This document shows, piece by piece, positions 42,476 through 52,477 of a stretch of 64,000 nt of DNA (its first letter is position 1; every line of letters begins with the position of its first letter). This DNA is from GCA-002726655 sp046582185. Its GTDB lineage: Bacteria; Pseudomonadota; Gammaproteobacteria; Pseudomonadales; Azotimanducaceae. Both the position numbers and the translations under genes were made by a program. The notes under the pieces are model-generated. The model ran no database searches. It was not told where the DNA came from and was given only the letters and a program-made list of their open reading frames with translations. Location: the NCBI GenBank assembly GCA_046582185.1, contig JAYGEX010000035.1, forward strand, positions 1 through 64,000. Reading direction: 5' to 3'.

Positions 42476-42771
42476 CCCCCGGCATTCATAGATTGTGAAA
42501 TCACTGCAAAGCCTTCAGTTGCTGCAAGACGTTTGCCGACCACCGCCTGGTAGTCATCTGAGTGATACCAGGCCTTGGCTTTCTCTTCACTCTCAAATTT
42601 GATGATCACCGTTTGTGGGCCCGGAGGGGTGCCTTCAATAGTTTCAGCCGCGACATCAAAGGCCACAAGTTCTGCTCCGTGAGCCGCCAATGTGGGTCCC
42701 GCACCTGCTGAATATTCCTGGTACAGGCTTGGGTCATTTACTTGATACTGCGCGATAAAATATGCTGCCAT
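42472..42771 (-). CDS. DUF1330 family protein
   Basis: 99 residues of the small dimeric alpha/beta-barrel DUF1330 type: YFIAQYQVNDPSLYQEYSA, TVIIKFESEEKAKAWYHSDDYQ, ending IISQSM-like AVISQS. Function of the family is unknown; it is frequent in oxygenase operons. Probably co-transcribed behind SDR copy 7, 12 bp apart, from operator copy 9. Confidence 0.85.
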   Translation of the reverse strand: MAAYFIAQYQVNDPSLYQEYSAGAGPTLAAHGAELVAFDVAAETIEGTPPGPQTVIIKFESEEKAKAWYHSDDYQAVVGKRLAATEGFAVISQSMNAGG

Positions 42772-42783
42772 GATAATTCTCCT

Positions 42784-43584
42784 TTAACTCATTCTTTGTG
42801 GATATGCTGGTGCAAGATTTCCGTTTTCATCTCGGACATCAAATTCCTTACTTAGATCTTCTACCCATTGTATCGAGCCGCTGCGTGACATTAGGTCAGG
42901 GGCCTGCGCTAGTGCTGCGACGGTTCGACCAACCCCTAAAGTGGTTTGCGCACCGGACGGATCACGACCACTTGCAAGAATAAACTCTGTCGCAACCGAT
43001 CCAGGGTAAAGTGTGATGGCCGCAATTTCTTTATCTTTCAGCTCAATCGCCATATCTGCCGTTAAGCGATCAAGGCCAGCCTTACCCGCACCATAGGATG
43101 AAGAAAAGTGATATGACTGACCCCCGGGTGAGGAAACATTCACAATCAAGCTGCCAGCACCCGCTGCGAATAATAACGTTGCCGCATGCCAGCTTGCAAC
43201 ATAGTGTGCCCGTAGTCCGATACCGACTTGATCATCCCATATTTGAATTGGGTGATCCCAAAACCCGCCACCCCAGGCCGGTGGGCTCGGAATTTTGTAA
43301 ACATTATTAACGAGAATGTCGATCTTGCCTTGCTCTTTGCCGATGTGTTCAAAGAAATCTGCAATTTCTGAGTCGTTTGCATGGTCAACTCGCATTCCAT
43401 GGCCTTCGCCGCCAGCTGCATTGATCGCGGCAACTGTGCCTTCAATCGTTAGCTCGTCCACACTGCCAGTCGTGCGTCCGGATACATAAATGATTGCGCC
43501 TTGTTCTGCTAGTGCAATTGCTGTTCCGCGACCAATTCCGCGGGTGGCACCGGTGACAACACACACTTTTCCTTTAAGTGACAT
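42784..43584 (-). CDS. SDR family oxidoreductase, copy 7
   Basis: 266 residues from ATG 43584 (MSLKGKV), preceded by GGA 8 bases upstream; a TTG four codons earlier is the alternative. Cofactor motif TGATRGIGRG, VNNVYKI in place of NNAG, NVSSPGG, catalytic SSYGAGKAG (YxxxK). Unusual inserted loop between NNxx and catalytic residues (PPAWGGGFWDHPIQIWDDQ). Operator copy 9 lies 47 bp upstream. Confidence 0.9.
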   Translation of the reverse strand: MSLKGKVCVVTGATRGIGRGTAIALAEQGAIIYVSGRTTGSVDELTIEGTVAAINAAGGEGHGMRVDHANDSEIADFFEHIGKEQGKIDILVNNVYKIPSPPAWGGGFWDHPIQIWDDQVGIGLRAHYVASWHAATLLFAAGAGSLIVNVSSPGGQSYHFSSSYGAGKAGLDRLTADMAIELKDKEIAAITLYPGSVATEFILASGRDPSGAQTTLGVGRTVAALAQAPDLMSRSGSIQWVEDLSKEFDVRDENGNLAPAYPQRMS

Positions 43585-43631
43585 AAGCAAATCCAAAAAC
43601 TGAAAGATGCTGTATTGTCGCGGTTTAGAAT

Positions 43632-43655
43632 AAAACCGTCAAGCCTGACGGTTAT
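43632..43655. promoter_or_regulatory. Operator copy 9 of the 24-bp palindrome
   Basis: Half-sites AAAACCGTCA and TGACGGTTAT with spacer AGCC; the CCGTCA/TGACGG core is perfectly palindromic. It precedes SDR copy 7 and DUF1330; the other side is the 3' end of SDR copy 8. Confidence 0.78.
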
Positions 43656-43685
43656 TAAGCACATTGAGTCATTTCGAAGCGTTTA

Positions 43686-44462
43686 TTAATAGTGTGCCGT
43701 TCCTCCGTCAACGCTAATGAGGGCGCCTGTGATGCCACCCCCATCTTCGCTGGCGAGCAGCAAGGCAACAGCTGCAACCTCTTCGACCTTGTTAGGACGA
43801 TTAATTGCAGACTCACTGGCAAACATGGCGACCATTTCCTCAAATGAAATTCCCATTGCTGCCGCTGTTGCAGGACCGTTGTCTTTGACTATGTCCGTGA
43901 TAATCAGACCTGGGCAGATAGCATTTACCGTTATGCCCTCCGTGCCAACCTCGCGCGCGATAGACTTGGTCATACCGTTAACCGCATGTTTTGCGGTCAC
44001 GTAAGCGGTTAATACCGCTTTGCCATTTTTACCTTCTACCGACGACATGTTGATAACTCGACCCCACTTGTTACTCAGCATGTGTTTGAGAGCACGTCTC
44101 GTCGCCCAAAATGTAGAGTAAACGTTCCACTTCATACAGAGATCAAACGCCTCATCAGAGAGGTTTACAGCGGGTTGCAAGTCACCAGCACCTCCCGCAT
44201 TGTTGACCAGAATATCAATTGAACCCTGGGTCTCAACGGTTTTGTCAACAAAAGCCTCGATGTCGTTTTGATTTGTGGCATCGCCTTGAATAAAAACCAG
44301 ACGATCACCTGCGCCAATCTCCTTAAGCGCCGCAGCGGCCTTTTCTGCATTGCGAGCCATGATTGTAACGATTGCGCCCTCAGCCAGATAGGATTCCGCA
44401 ATGGCTCGCCCAATCCCGGCCGAACCGCCTGTAATCGCCGCGACTTTGTTATCAAGTTTCAT
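43686..44462 (-). CDS. SDR family oxidoreductase, copy 8
   Basis: 258 residues. TGGSAGIG cofactor motif near 12, NNAGGAGD, NMSSVEG and catalytic TAYVTAKHAVNG (YxxxK). Ends in SVDGGTAHY. Its own upstream region has no operator copy in the 512-bp gap, so it may be controlled differently from its neighbour. Confidence 0.91.
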   Translation of the reverse strand: MKLDNKVAAITGGSAGIGRAIAESYLAEGAIVTIMARNAEKAAAALKEIGAGDRLVFIQGDATNQNDIEAFVDKTVETQGSIDILVNNAGGAGDLQPAVNLSDEAFDLCMKWNVYSTFWATRRALKHMLSNKWGRVINMSSVEGKNGKAVLTAYVTAKHAVNGMTKSIAREVGTEGITVNAICPGLIITDIVKDNGPATAAAMGISFEEMVAMFASESAINRPNKVEEVAAVALLLASEDGGGITGALISVDGGTAHY

Positions 44463-44974
44463 AAGGTCTCCAATAGTTCAAATGCGTTATTTTTTTTAGT
44501 GAGTCGATGGTATTACTTCTGCAGTCTCGCTAGCCGTTTAGCCGTACTAGGCCACGAGATTCAGCGCGCTGTAATTCAAAGCAGAGAATGGGCGCAGCTA
44601 TTTCCAAAAACATTCGGCGCTACGGCGGCGTTGTAAAACCCAAACGACACCGACATTAAACTTGGTTCGACTGCCAGTATCAACATAATAAAAGCGAGTT
44701 GGCCTTTGGTTGAGTCAGTACAAATACACGTAAGAATCCATACTGCTCCTGGTGGGTCTATCAAAGTCGACAAAGATAGTGTGTAGCGCAGCAGTGTTGG
44801 ATATGCGTATCAATGCCATCCCTGTATCTAACAATGATCTTAGTGGTACACTCACCTACGTCTTGGCCGGTGAGGCAGAAAGTTGGTGGCTTGACTTCTC
44901 GTGGTTCGTGGAAAGAAGGTGCTACCGACGGTGTTGAATTTTCCTTCTCATTTTGGATTGGAGAGCTTCTCAAT
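44463..44974. other. 512-bp gap without a recognised gene
   Basis: No RNA gene, operator or mobile element was recognised. A 65-codon minus frame (44576-44773) has a hydrophobic middle but no known motif. The longer in-frame stretch before the DUF3604 start lacks homology-like character. It may hold the promoters of SDR copy 8 and DUF3604, or the remains of a decayed gene. Confidence 0.5.
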
Positions 44975-46834
44975 ATGAGCGTGTTTTTTCCGCGTGTCAT
45001 TTGTTCGCTACTGCTGCCGTTAATAAGCGGCTTCTCGATTAACATTGCTGCAGACGGGCGACAATATTCAAGCCCTGTGGGTCAAAACTATCCGAAAGAT
45101 GTGTTCTTCGGTGATACGCATTTGCATACTCGGAATTCGGCAGATGCATGGAGTATGGGTAATCTCAACCTGACCCCTGGGGATGCTTATCGATTTGCCC
45201 AGGGTTCACCGGTAATCGCACACAATGGCATGAAGGTTCAACTACGTAGACCGTTGGACTTTCTAGTGGTCAGCGATCATGCAGAATATCTGGGTGCATT
45301 TTATCGTTTTAACGTGAAGGACTCATTGGTGACCGAAACTGATGTTGGTCGACAGTGGCAAAAGTATGTGGAAGAAGGCGAATTTGCAAAATTCTTTGGC
45401 GCTTTCGTTAACAGCATGCGGAACCCGGAAGAAGACCCGGCGTTACCCGTATCGGTTCGCCAGACTGTCTGGAGCGACGTGACGCGTACCGCAGACCTAC
45501 ACAACAAACCAGGTGTGTTTACGGCGTTTTCCGGTTATGAGTGGACGTCAATGATCTCTGGCAACAACCTGCATCGAGTGATTTTGTTTAAGGATGATGC
45601 CGACAAGGCTGGTCAAATGATTCCATTCTCTGGACAGGATAGTCTTGATCCCAGAGACCTGTGGCGAGCCCTGGCTGATTATGAGGCGCTGACGGGAGGC
45701 GAGGTTCTCTCCATTGCGCATAACGGTAACCTATCTAACGGGATGATGTTTCCCGGGAAGTCAGTTGATGGATCTCCAATCGACGAAGAATACGCTCGTT
45801 TACGCGCCAGATTCGAGACGGTTTATGAGGTGACCCAGGTGAAGGGTGATGGCGAAGCCCACCCGACATTATCACCAGACGACGAATTCGCAGATTTTGA
45901 AACTTGGGATTGGGACAACATCGGTCGTTCCCAGAAAAAGGAAGATTGGATGCTGCCGCAGGAATATGCGCGCGGTGCACTGAAGCGCGGACTCCACTAC
46001 GAGGACAAGTTGGGTGTCAATCCGTTTAAGATTGGTCTTATTGGCAGTACCGACGGACACAATTCTATATCAACTCCGGAAGAAGATAATTTCTTTGGTA
46101 AGTTTCCAGAATCAGAACCAGGCCCTGAGCGCCTTAAAAATGCCATGGCACTCGACCGACTCTGGCAAAACTCATTGCTCGTGGCATCTGGTTATGCTGC
46201 AGTTTGGGCCAGGGAAAACACCCGTGAGGCAATATTCGATGCGATAAAACGGCGGGAAGTTTACGCAACGACAGGTTCGAGGATAAAGGTCCGTTTCTTC
46301 GCTGGTTGGGAGTTTACTGAAAGCGATATTCATCGTCCCGCGATGTTGGATATTGCGTATGGATCGGGTGTGCCCATGGGTGGTGACCTGTCGAAAGCTC
46401 GTGAGGGCAAGTCGCCGACCTTTCTGGCGCTCGCTACGATGGACGCTGATGGCGCTAAGCTTGATCGTATGCAGATCATAAAAGGCTGGATGGACAAAAA
46501 AGGCAAGTTACGTGAAAAGGTCTACGATGTGGCCTGGTCGGGCGAGCGTATACCTGATGAGAAGACCGGCAAGCTTCCACCCGTTGGCAATACGGTTGAT
46601 GTTGAAAATGCCACCTACATGAATACAATTGGCGAGCCGCAACTCACGGCATTTTGGCAGGATCCGGATTTCGATCGACAAGAGCGAGCCTTCTATTATA
46701 CCCGTGTGCTGGAGATTCCAACGCCGCGATGGACAACCTATGATGCGGCATACTTTAAGGTTGAACTTGACGATGAGGTGCCTAGTACGATCCAGGATCG
46801 GGCCTATACCTCGCCTATCTGGTACACGCCATAA
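44975..46834 (+). CDS. DUF3604 protein, secreted
   Basis: 619 residues from ATG 44975, chosen because it gives a clean Sec signal peptide (SVFFPRVICSLLLPLISGFS, cleavage near residue 28-30) and has GGAGAG upstream; a 54-codon upstream extension would bury the signal. The mature start contains FFGDTHLHT, a PHP-like metal-binding pattern, then SDHAEYLGAF and GSTDGHNS. DUF3604 proteins are periplasmic or surface-exposed, without a defined reaction, and often lie by TonB receptors. Possibly a metal-dependent hydrolase of the imported substrate. Confidence 0.88.
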   Translation: MSVFFPRVICSLLLPLISGFSINIAADGRQYSSPVGQNYPKDVFFGDTHLHTRNSADAWSMGNLNLTPGDAYRFAQGSPVIAHNGMKVQLRRPLDFLVVSDHAEYLGAFYRFNVKDSLVTETDVGRQWQKYVEEGEFAKFFGAFVNSMRNPEEDPALPVSVRQTVWSDVTRTADLHNKPGVFTAFSGYEWTSMISGNNLHRVILFKDDADKAGQMIPFSGQDSLDPRDLWRALADYEALTGGEVLSIAHNGNLSNGMMFPGKSVDGSPIDEEYARLRARFETVYEVTQVKGDGEAHPTLSPDDEFADFETWDWDNIGRSQKKEDWMLPQEYARGALKRGLHYEDKLGVNPFKIGLIGSTDGHNSISTPEEDNFFGKFPESEPGPERLKNAMALDRLWQNSLLVASGYAAVWARENTREAIFDAIKRREVYATTGSRIKVRFFAGWEFTESDIHRPAMLDIAYGSGVPMGGDLSKAREGKSPTFLALATMDADGAKLDRMQIIKGWMDKKGKLREKVYDVAWSGERIPDEKTGKLPPVGNTVDVENATYMNTIGEPQLTAFWQDPDFDRQERAFYYTRVLEIPTPRWTTYDAAYFKVELDDEVPSTIQDRAYTSPIWYTP

Positions 46835-47055
46835 ACCGCCACTGGTTTTGTGCAACGGAACTCGTGCGAATCGTAGCCTGTCTTTCCAGCAATCAGGGTT
46901 TACCTCTTCCAATTTTTCAGAGGCACCACATGATTCGATTCATCGTGTATGGTTCTCCATTGCTGATTGCTTGGTTAAATGAGACAGCGTGAGAATTAAT
47001 TCGTGGGAATATAAATGAATGTCATAGCAGAACCTCGCCATAAGGCGGCAGACAG

Positions 47056-48477
47056 TTGAGCTGGCTACTGCGACTTGGCTACGGTGTCGGCCAGTTACCA
47101 GAGGGCATAAAAAGTGCCGCTTTCGGTTTCTACTTGCTATTCTTCTTTAATCAGGTGCTTGGACTCTCCGGCACTCTGGCAGGCATTGCGGTCTTTATTG
47201 CGCTGTGTGTCGACGCGTTAAGCGACCCGGTCGTTGGCTCCTGGTCTGATTCAACCAGGTCTCGATTTGGCCGCCGTCACCCCTTTATGTACCTGGCTGC
47301 AGTTCCATTTGCGGCAAGTTTCTACCTGTTGTTTGTACCTCCTGAGGGGCTTGGGACAGCGGGGTTGTTCTTTTGGTTATGCGGTTTTGCCATGCTGACC
47401 CGCACCGCAATGACTTTCTATACAGTGCCCTACATGGCACTCGGTGCGGAGCTTACCGAAGACTACGACGAGCGTACTCTACTTTCGTCATTGCGTACGA
47501 TTTTTCAGTTGATCGGTATGTTCGCCGTCTTGATAGTTGCCAACCAGTTGTTTTTTGGCGCGACCGAGACATATGCGAACGGTCAGCTGAACCCGGAGGC
47601 CTATCCTGTTTTTGCGCTAGCGGCGGTTCCTGTTCTGATCGGTGGCATATTCGTCTCAGCACTGGCAACACACCACAAGATTCCAACTCTGCGGATACCG
47701 TCAAAAAAGAAGTTTTCTTTCTCTCGCGTTATGTCCGAGGTACGCATTGCGTTCCAAATTCCCTCATTTACAGCCGTCGTGTCTTCCAGTGTGGTCTTCG
47801 GTATATCACAGGGTATGATTCAGGCACTGATCATCTACACGGCGACATATTTCTTTGCACTGTCACCGAATATGCTTTCCCTTCTCTTTGCCTGTGCCAT
47901 TGTCGGTATGATATGTGGCAGCGCGGCGAGCAGGCCGTTGTCCGCGGTAGTGACGGAGAAGAAGGTCCTTTTTATCGCTGGAATGTGCTGGTATGCATTT
48001 TTTACCTCAATCATTATTATCCTGAAATTGGTGGGCGCGCTTCCTGATGATGCGGAACTGGTTGGCTGGCTCTACATCGTTAGCAGCGGCTTTTTTTCTG
48101 CGCTGGGTCTGGGCGCAGCGTTACCCATGATCGGGTCAATGATCGCAGACATCACCGATGAACATGAGCGGATACATGGTGAAAGGCAGGAGGGCATTTA
48201 CTTCGCCGCCGCATCCTTTGCGGGAAAGATCGTAGGCGGCGCTGGCCCCGTGCTGGCTGGCTTTGTTATTGACCTCGCAGGTATTGAGCCTGGTGCAAAC
48301 CTGGCGTCGCTGCCCGCATCGGCAGTTGCCACCTTTGGTTGGCTGCAAGGGCCGAGTGTCATTGTGCTTACCGGAATATCAGTATTCTGCATTAGTTTTT
48401 TTTCGATCACCCGTGCCCAGCATAAAGACACAGTGGCTGAGCTGTTGTCCAGGCGGCAGACAAATGACGCTGCTTGA
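47056..48477 (+). CDS. MFS transporter, GPH (glycoside-pentoside-hexuronide) type, copy 1
   Basis: 473 residues from TTG 47056, with AAGG about 10 bases upstream. About 12 membrane segments. The GPH signature is DALSDPVVGSWSDSTRSRFG, directly followed by RRHPFM. It moves a sugar-like or other polar solute with a cation. It follows the secreted DUF3604 gene, suggesting uptake of the product that protein releases. The inner-membrane position follows from topology. Confidence 0.88.
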   Translation: MSWLLRLGYGVGQLPEGIKSAAFGFYLLFFFNQVLGLSGTLAGIAVFIALCVDALSDPVVGSWSDSTRSRFGRRHPFMYLAAVPFAASFYLLFVPPEGLGTAGLFFWLCGFAMLTRTAMTFYTVPYMALGAELTEDYDERTLLSSLRTIFQLIGMFAVLIVANQLFFGATETYANGQLNPEAYPVFALAAVPVLIGGIFVSALATHHKIPTLRIPSKKKFSFSRVMSEVRIAFQIPSFTAVVSSSVVFGISQGMIQALIIYTATYFFALSPNMLSLLFACAIVGMICGSAASRPLSAVVTEKKVLFIAGMCWYAFFTSIIIILKLVGALPDDAELVGWLYIVSSGFFSALGLGAALPMIGSMIADITDEHERIHGERQEGIYFAAASFAGKIVGGAGPVLAGFVIDLAGIEPGANLASLPASAVATFGWLQGPSVIVLTGISVFCISFFSITRAQHKDTVAELLSRRQTNDAA

Positions 48478-48611
48478 AAGGCCTCCATTGTTTTAGCAAT
48501 TCTAGTCTTGAGAAATTGGTGTCGTGATAATTTGCGTTACTAATTAGGTAAATATCAATCTGTTGGGCTGCTTGCCTCTATAGGTTCGTTGGTTTGGTGC
48601 TGTAATTTTGG

Positions 48612-49226
48612 TTACGCCCAGCGATCAAACCGCATAATTTCAGACCGAGGTTTACGTACAACTGGGCCGAAATTACCCATGGGGTAGCCGACCGGAATAA
48701 GACAAAGTGCGGCAAACGTTTCCGGGAGATTGAGAATTTGCCTTACGGCATCCTGGTCTCGCAGAGCGAGTGTAGTTGGCGCAGCACCGAGCCCCAGCGA
48801 ACGGGCAGTTAAAAGAATATTCTGAATGCCCGGCCACACAGACCCGGCACTTCGATAAATGCCGAGTCCCTCGACTTTCTTGGGATAGTCAAAGCAGGCA
48901 ACAATCAGTGCGGGGATCTCGTGCATGTGATCCATCTGCCATACCACCGCGTCCAACAGGCGTTTCTGTTTGGGGTTGGCTGGGTTCTCGACATCGGCTG
49001 TGATGTAGGGCGCTGCGTATTTACGGTTCTGGTCTGCCAGTTTTTGTTTTACTTCCGGGTCGCGAACGATTATCCACCGTGCTTTTTGCGTATTAGATCC
49101 GGAAGGTGCCTGATTTGCTGCGTCGATGAGCTCTAACAGCGCTTCCTCAGGCACCTCATCTGTCTTGATCCGGCGCATGGCCCGACAGCTATAGATAGCA
49201 TTACTCAAGGAAAAATGTTCAGACAT
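48612..49226 (-). CDS. Nitroreductase family protein
   Basis: 204 residues. FMN-binding SCRAMRRIKTDEV at the start, PSGSNTQKAR, and PTTLALRD in the C-terminal half. Family members reduce nitro groups, quinones, enones or flavins with NAD(P)H, and some supply reduced flavin. It is divergent from MFS copy 2, with operator copy 10 in the 304-bp gap (186 bp from this start). Confidence 0.9.
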   Translation of the reverse strand: MSEHFSLSNAIYSCRAMRRIKTDEVPEEALLELIDAANQAPSGSNTQKARWIIVRDPEVKQKLADQNRKYAAPYITADVENPANPKQKRLLDAVVWQMDHMHEIPALIVACFDYPKKVEGLGIYRSAGSVWPGIQNILLTARSLGLGAAPTTLALRDQDAVRQILNLPETFAALCLIPVGYPMGNFGPVVRKPRSEIMRFDRWA

Positions 49227-49412
49227 CTTGTCTCCAGAAATTGTTAGTAAATTTGCCGTTAAACAGGCTTGTAAGTTGTGTCATCGTCGGTTCCATTTCA
49301 CTGTATTCCCTATCTAAAGAATATAAGTGATCTAACGTTTAGTGACAATAAACCATATTCTCCGAGAAAATGCTTTTCGCATTTTCTTGACAGTTTCAGA
49401 ACCTGTCTATAT

Positions 49413-49436
49413 AAAACAGGATGAGCTGACTGTTTT
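49413..49436. promoter_or_regulatory. Operator copy 10 of the 24-bp palindrome (weaker)
   Basis: Right half TGACTGTTTT is perfect; left half AAAACAGGAT departs at the last three positions, with spacer GAGC. It lies 94 bp before MFS copy 2. The rest of the 304-bp gap shows only AT-rich sequence before it. Confidence 0.6.
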
Positions 49437-49530
49437 TTTCAGAAAATACAAAACATTGCCAACGGGGCTGATCTACATTATCGGTGTTGATCAAATAGGA
49501 TAGTTGGATCGGACATAAGGTTGACGCGGG

Positions 49531-50865
49531 ATGAATTTAAGTAAACGCACATTGTTTTTTTACGGCCTGACCGATCTGCCTATTGCCATGTCGTTGTTTC
49601 CGGTCATCGTATTTATTCCACGCTACTACGCCAGCGACGTGGGTGTGCCGCTAGCTGTTGTCGCCGGTATTTTGTTCTTTGTACGCTGGAGTGATGTTGT
49701 GACGGATCCCCTTATGGGGTATCTGAGTGATCACACACGGTCGCGATTTGGGCGGCGGCGAGTCTGGATCGTTGCCGCTACACCAATAATGATGTTGTCA
49801 GTTTACAATTTGTTTATGCCAGGTGAGCAGGCAGGTGGATTTCACCTGGCGCTATGGAGTTTTATGTTGTCACTGGGCATCACGATGATGCTCATCCCCT
49901 ATTATGCCTGGGGATCAGAACTGTCGACGGATTACAACGAACGCTCCAAAGTGACGGGTAGTCGAGCCATGTTTAACGCCTTCGGTTCATTGTCTGCGCA
50001 AATAGTACCGGCCGTAGCGCTCTTGTTTTTTGGGCTCGGTGGCAGCGGGGTAGTGCTTGAGTTAGTTGGCATGACGATGTTGGTACTCATGCCAATCTGT
50101 GTGCTGTTAACTGTCACCAACGTACCAGAGCCACATTATCAGCCGCAGCAGCGTGTTAGTGCGAAGGAAGGCCTCAAGGTAATGTTCTCAAATGGTCCTT
50201 TTAAGCGTCTTGTTGCTGCATTTATGATTGGCTCTATTGGCCTTAACGTCACTACTCCGCTCTATCTCTTTTTTATCGCCGATGTATTAGAAGCTGAAGA
50301 AAAGGCAATTTACATGTTATGTGTATTTTACGTGACGTGTATTTTTGCGGTGCCTTTCTGGGTGTGGTTTTCTGGTCGTATTGGTAAACACCGTGCCTAT
50401 CTAGTGTCGTTTTTTATGCTCGCATTTGCACACCCATTTTATATGCTGTTGGGTCCAGGAGACTTCTGGTACATGTTGCCTATCACTGTTGTCACGGGTT
50501 TTGCCGCCGGTGGTTTCTCTCAAACTTTGCCGAATTCCATGAAAGCTGATGTTATTGATCTAGATACACTCGAGACCGGCGAAAATCGAGCTGCGCAATT
50601 CTTTTCAGCCTGGTCCTTTGCACAGAAGGCTACCGCTTCATTTGGTGGGGCTATTGCTCTCTTTGGATTGAGCATGGTGGGTTATGATGCCCAGGCAGGA
50701 TCCACGAATGGAGAAAACGAGCTGTGGGGGCTGCGCTTCCTTTTTTCCACATTTCCATCGCTCTTTTTTCTAACGGGTGCTGCGATTGTGTGGAAATATC
50801 CTATCACCGAGGAAAAACACGCGGAAATCAGGGCGCAGCTAGAGGCAACTGCCACAAACGCCTAA
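49531..50865 (+). CDS. MFS transporter, GPH type, copy 2
   Basis: 444 residues, about 12 membrane segments. GPH signature DVVTDPLMGYLSDHTRSRFG then RRRVW, as in copy 1, but the sequences are well diverged. Start ATG 49531 is preceded by GACGCGGG-type sequence without a strong Shine-Dalgarno. It is convergent with RHO6 across 14 bp. Operator copy 10 upstream links this importer to the regulon. Confidence 0.9.
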   Translation: MNLSKRTLFFYGLTDLPIAMSLFPVIVFIPRYYASDVGVPLAVVAGILFFVRWSDVVTDPLMGYLSDHTRSRFGRRRVWIVAATPIMMLSVYNLFMPGEQAGGFHLALWSFMLSLGITMMLIPYYAWGSELSTDYNERSKVTGSRAMFNAFGSLSAQIVPAVALLFFGLGGSGVVLELVGMTMLVLMPICVLLTVTNVPEPHYQPQQRVSAKEGLKVMFSNGPFKRLVAAFMIGSIGLNVTTPLYLFFIADVLEAEEKAIYMLCVFYVTCIFAVPFWVWFSGRIGKHRAYLVSFFMLAFAHPFYMLLGPGDFWYMLPITVVTGFAAGGFSQTLPNSMKADVIDLDTLETGENRAAQFFSAWSFAQKATASFGGAIALFGLSMVGYDAQAGSTNGENELWGLRFLFSTFPSLFFLTGAAIVWKYPITEEKHAEIRAQLEATATNA

Positions 50866-50879
50866 CAAATATTCTGCAC

Positions 50880-52238
50880 TTACTTTATTGGCCCTACATG
50901 TTTTTCGATGTACTCGTCGATCAGTTCATGATAACGCCGGATGCGCGTTTCTTGATTAGACAAATAAACGCCGGTGAAGCCACGCGAACGAAACCCACGT
51001 TGTTGCGTGACGAATACCGCCACATCTTCCTCGATGGCGGGACCAATGGAGTCCTCACCGTATTGCAGCATGGTTACCTCAGCTTCATCAGCGTCAACGG
51101 AGGTCGTTACTGCTTGCCTTGAGCGGTTTAGGCTTGCATCTTCGTTAAGTGACGCCGGGCTGGCGTACCACCAATTGTCGAACAGGCATTGTTCAGGGTC
51201 GCTCATATGAGGTCGAGCCCGCAGAAAGTGAAAGCCATCGGCCCACAACGAAACGGCAAAATTGGGAAAAAGCGTGTAATGAAACGCGTCAGTCAGTTGT
51301 TCTTTAGGTACGTTTGCATAGTGTGTATATCCCCGATCGGGTCCAAGGCTGCGTTTTGCATCCTGTAGCGCGGGGCGCGTATCTTCTAGTCGATCTTTAT
51401 AGTCATCGGGGTTAAGGTCCCAATATCGTAGTAGGCTCGCGAGAGGGTCAATAATGTTACCTTTGGCATCTTCGTGACCAACACCAAAACCGCCCTTCAT
51501 AATCATGCGGTTATGTCCCTCATCCGAGAGGTCAAATTTTGTTTCCTTAAAATTTGTATCGATAGTACCGCGAATCTTTGTACGATCAGTATCCGGGGTC
51601 GCTTGCATATGTACTGTGGGCACATGGTACGACTCGTTAAAGTTGTCGAGAACAATTTTCCAATTGCAGGGTAGCCACATGGTGTTTGCGCTTGTGCGCT
51701 TCCATTTGTGAATTTCGCGTTTTTCCCATTCGTCCCAGATTGGTCCCAGGTATTCTTTTAGTGAAATGCATTCCGGGTCCATATTTACCCAGATAAAACC
51801 AGCAAACGTCTCACACTTCAGCTCAGACAACCTGAGTTGCCCGCAAGGGTTGCCTTCAGGAAAGTCCTCTTTATCGGGAGCAAAATTAAGTTCGCCATCA
51901 GGCAGGTATGCCCAACTGTGATACTTGCACACAAAGCGTTGTTTGACATGCCCTTTAGTTTCTTCGACAAGTGGGTTACCCCGATGCTGGCAGACATTGT
52001 AGAATGCCTTGATACCACCATCTTTTTGTCGAACCATCAGTACTTCCTCGGGGCCGACTTCTTCTTTTTGCCAGTCTCCGAAATTCGGCAGTTCAGCTTC
52101 TCTTCCAAGTAGTAACCAGACCTTAGTCCACATGCCTTCCCATTCCTGTTCAAGGAATTTTTTTGATGAATACCGCGTGCCCGGGATGCGGTGACCCTGG
52201 GTCACCTGTTCGGGCCAGTCTTCGAGCTGTATGGACAT
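50880..52238 (-). CDS. Rieske oxygenase alpha subunit (RHO6)
   Basis: 452 residues. Rieske ligands C83-x-H85 and C104-x2-H107; iron-site segment DNFNESYHVPTVH. N-terminus is short (Rieske domain begins near residue 40), as in the RHO3-like branch. It is divergent from SnoaL copy 4 across 239 bp with no operator copy. The alpha subunit appears alone, as for all Rieske genes here. Confidence 0.92.
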   Translation of the reverse strand: MSIQLEDWPEQVTQGHRIPGTRYSSKKFLEQEWEGMWTKVWLLLGREAELPNFGDWQKEEVGPEEVLMVRQKDGGIKAFYNVCQHRGNPLVEETKGHVKQRFVCKYHSWAYLPDGELNFAPDKEDFPEGNPCGQLRLSELKCETFAGFIWVNMDPECISLKEYLGPIWDEWEKREIHKWKRTSANTMWLPCNWKIVLDNFNESYHVPTVHMQATPDTDRTKIRGTIDTNFKETKFDLSDEGHNRMIMKGGFGVGHEDAKGNIIDPLASLLRYWDLNPDDYKDRLEDTRPALQDAKRSLGPDRGYTHYANVPKEQLTDAFHYTLFPNFAVSLWADGFHFLRARPHMSDPEQCLFDNWWYASPASLNEDASLNRSRQAVTTSVDADEAEVTMLQYGEDSIGPAIEEDVAVFVTQQRGFRSRGFTGVYLSNQETRIRRYHELIDEYIEKHVGPIK

Positions 52239-52477
52239 GGTTGATTTTTCTTGTTGGAGCTTACTAATAACAATATATCGAATTTGTTGATGTTGCCAGT
52301 GCCAGGTTCATGGATATAGGGCAGATGTGCTTTCGCTAATACCGTTTTGGTGAATACTAAAGACTGAACCTGATGAACACATTTGTTAAGGACACCAGGA
52401 AAGCCACTTGAAATCCTCGACTGTAATAGATTAATGTTGTCCGTTGCTGACCACTCTTTCTACTTGCCAGGATCACT

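Noticed and set aside
47373..48047. 224-codon + frame inside MFS copy 1
   Set aside because: Out-of-frame shadow of a clear GPH transporter; composition lacks a protein-family pattern.
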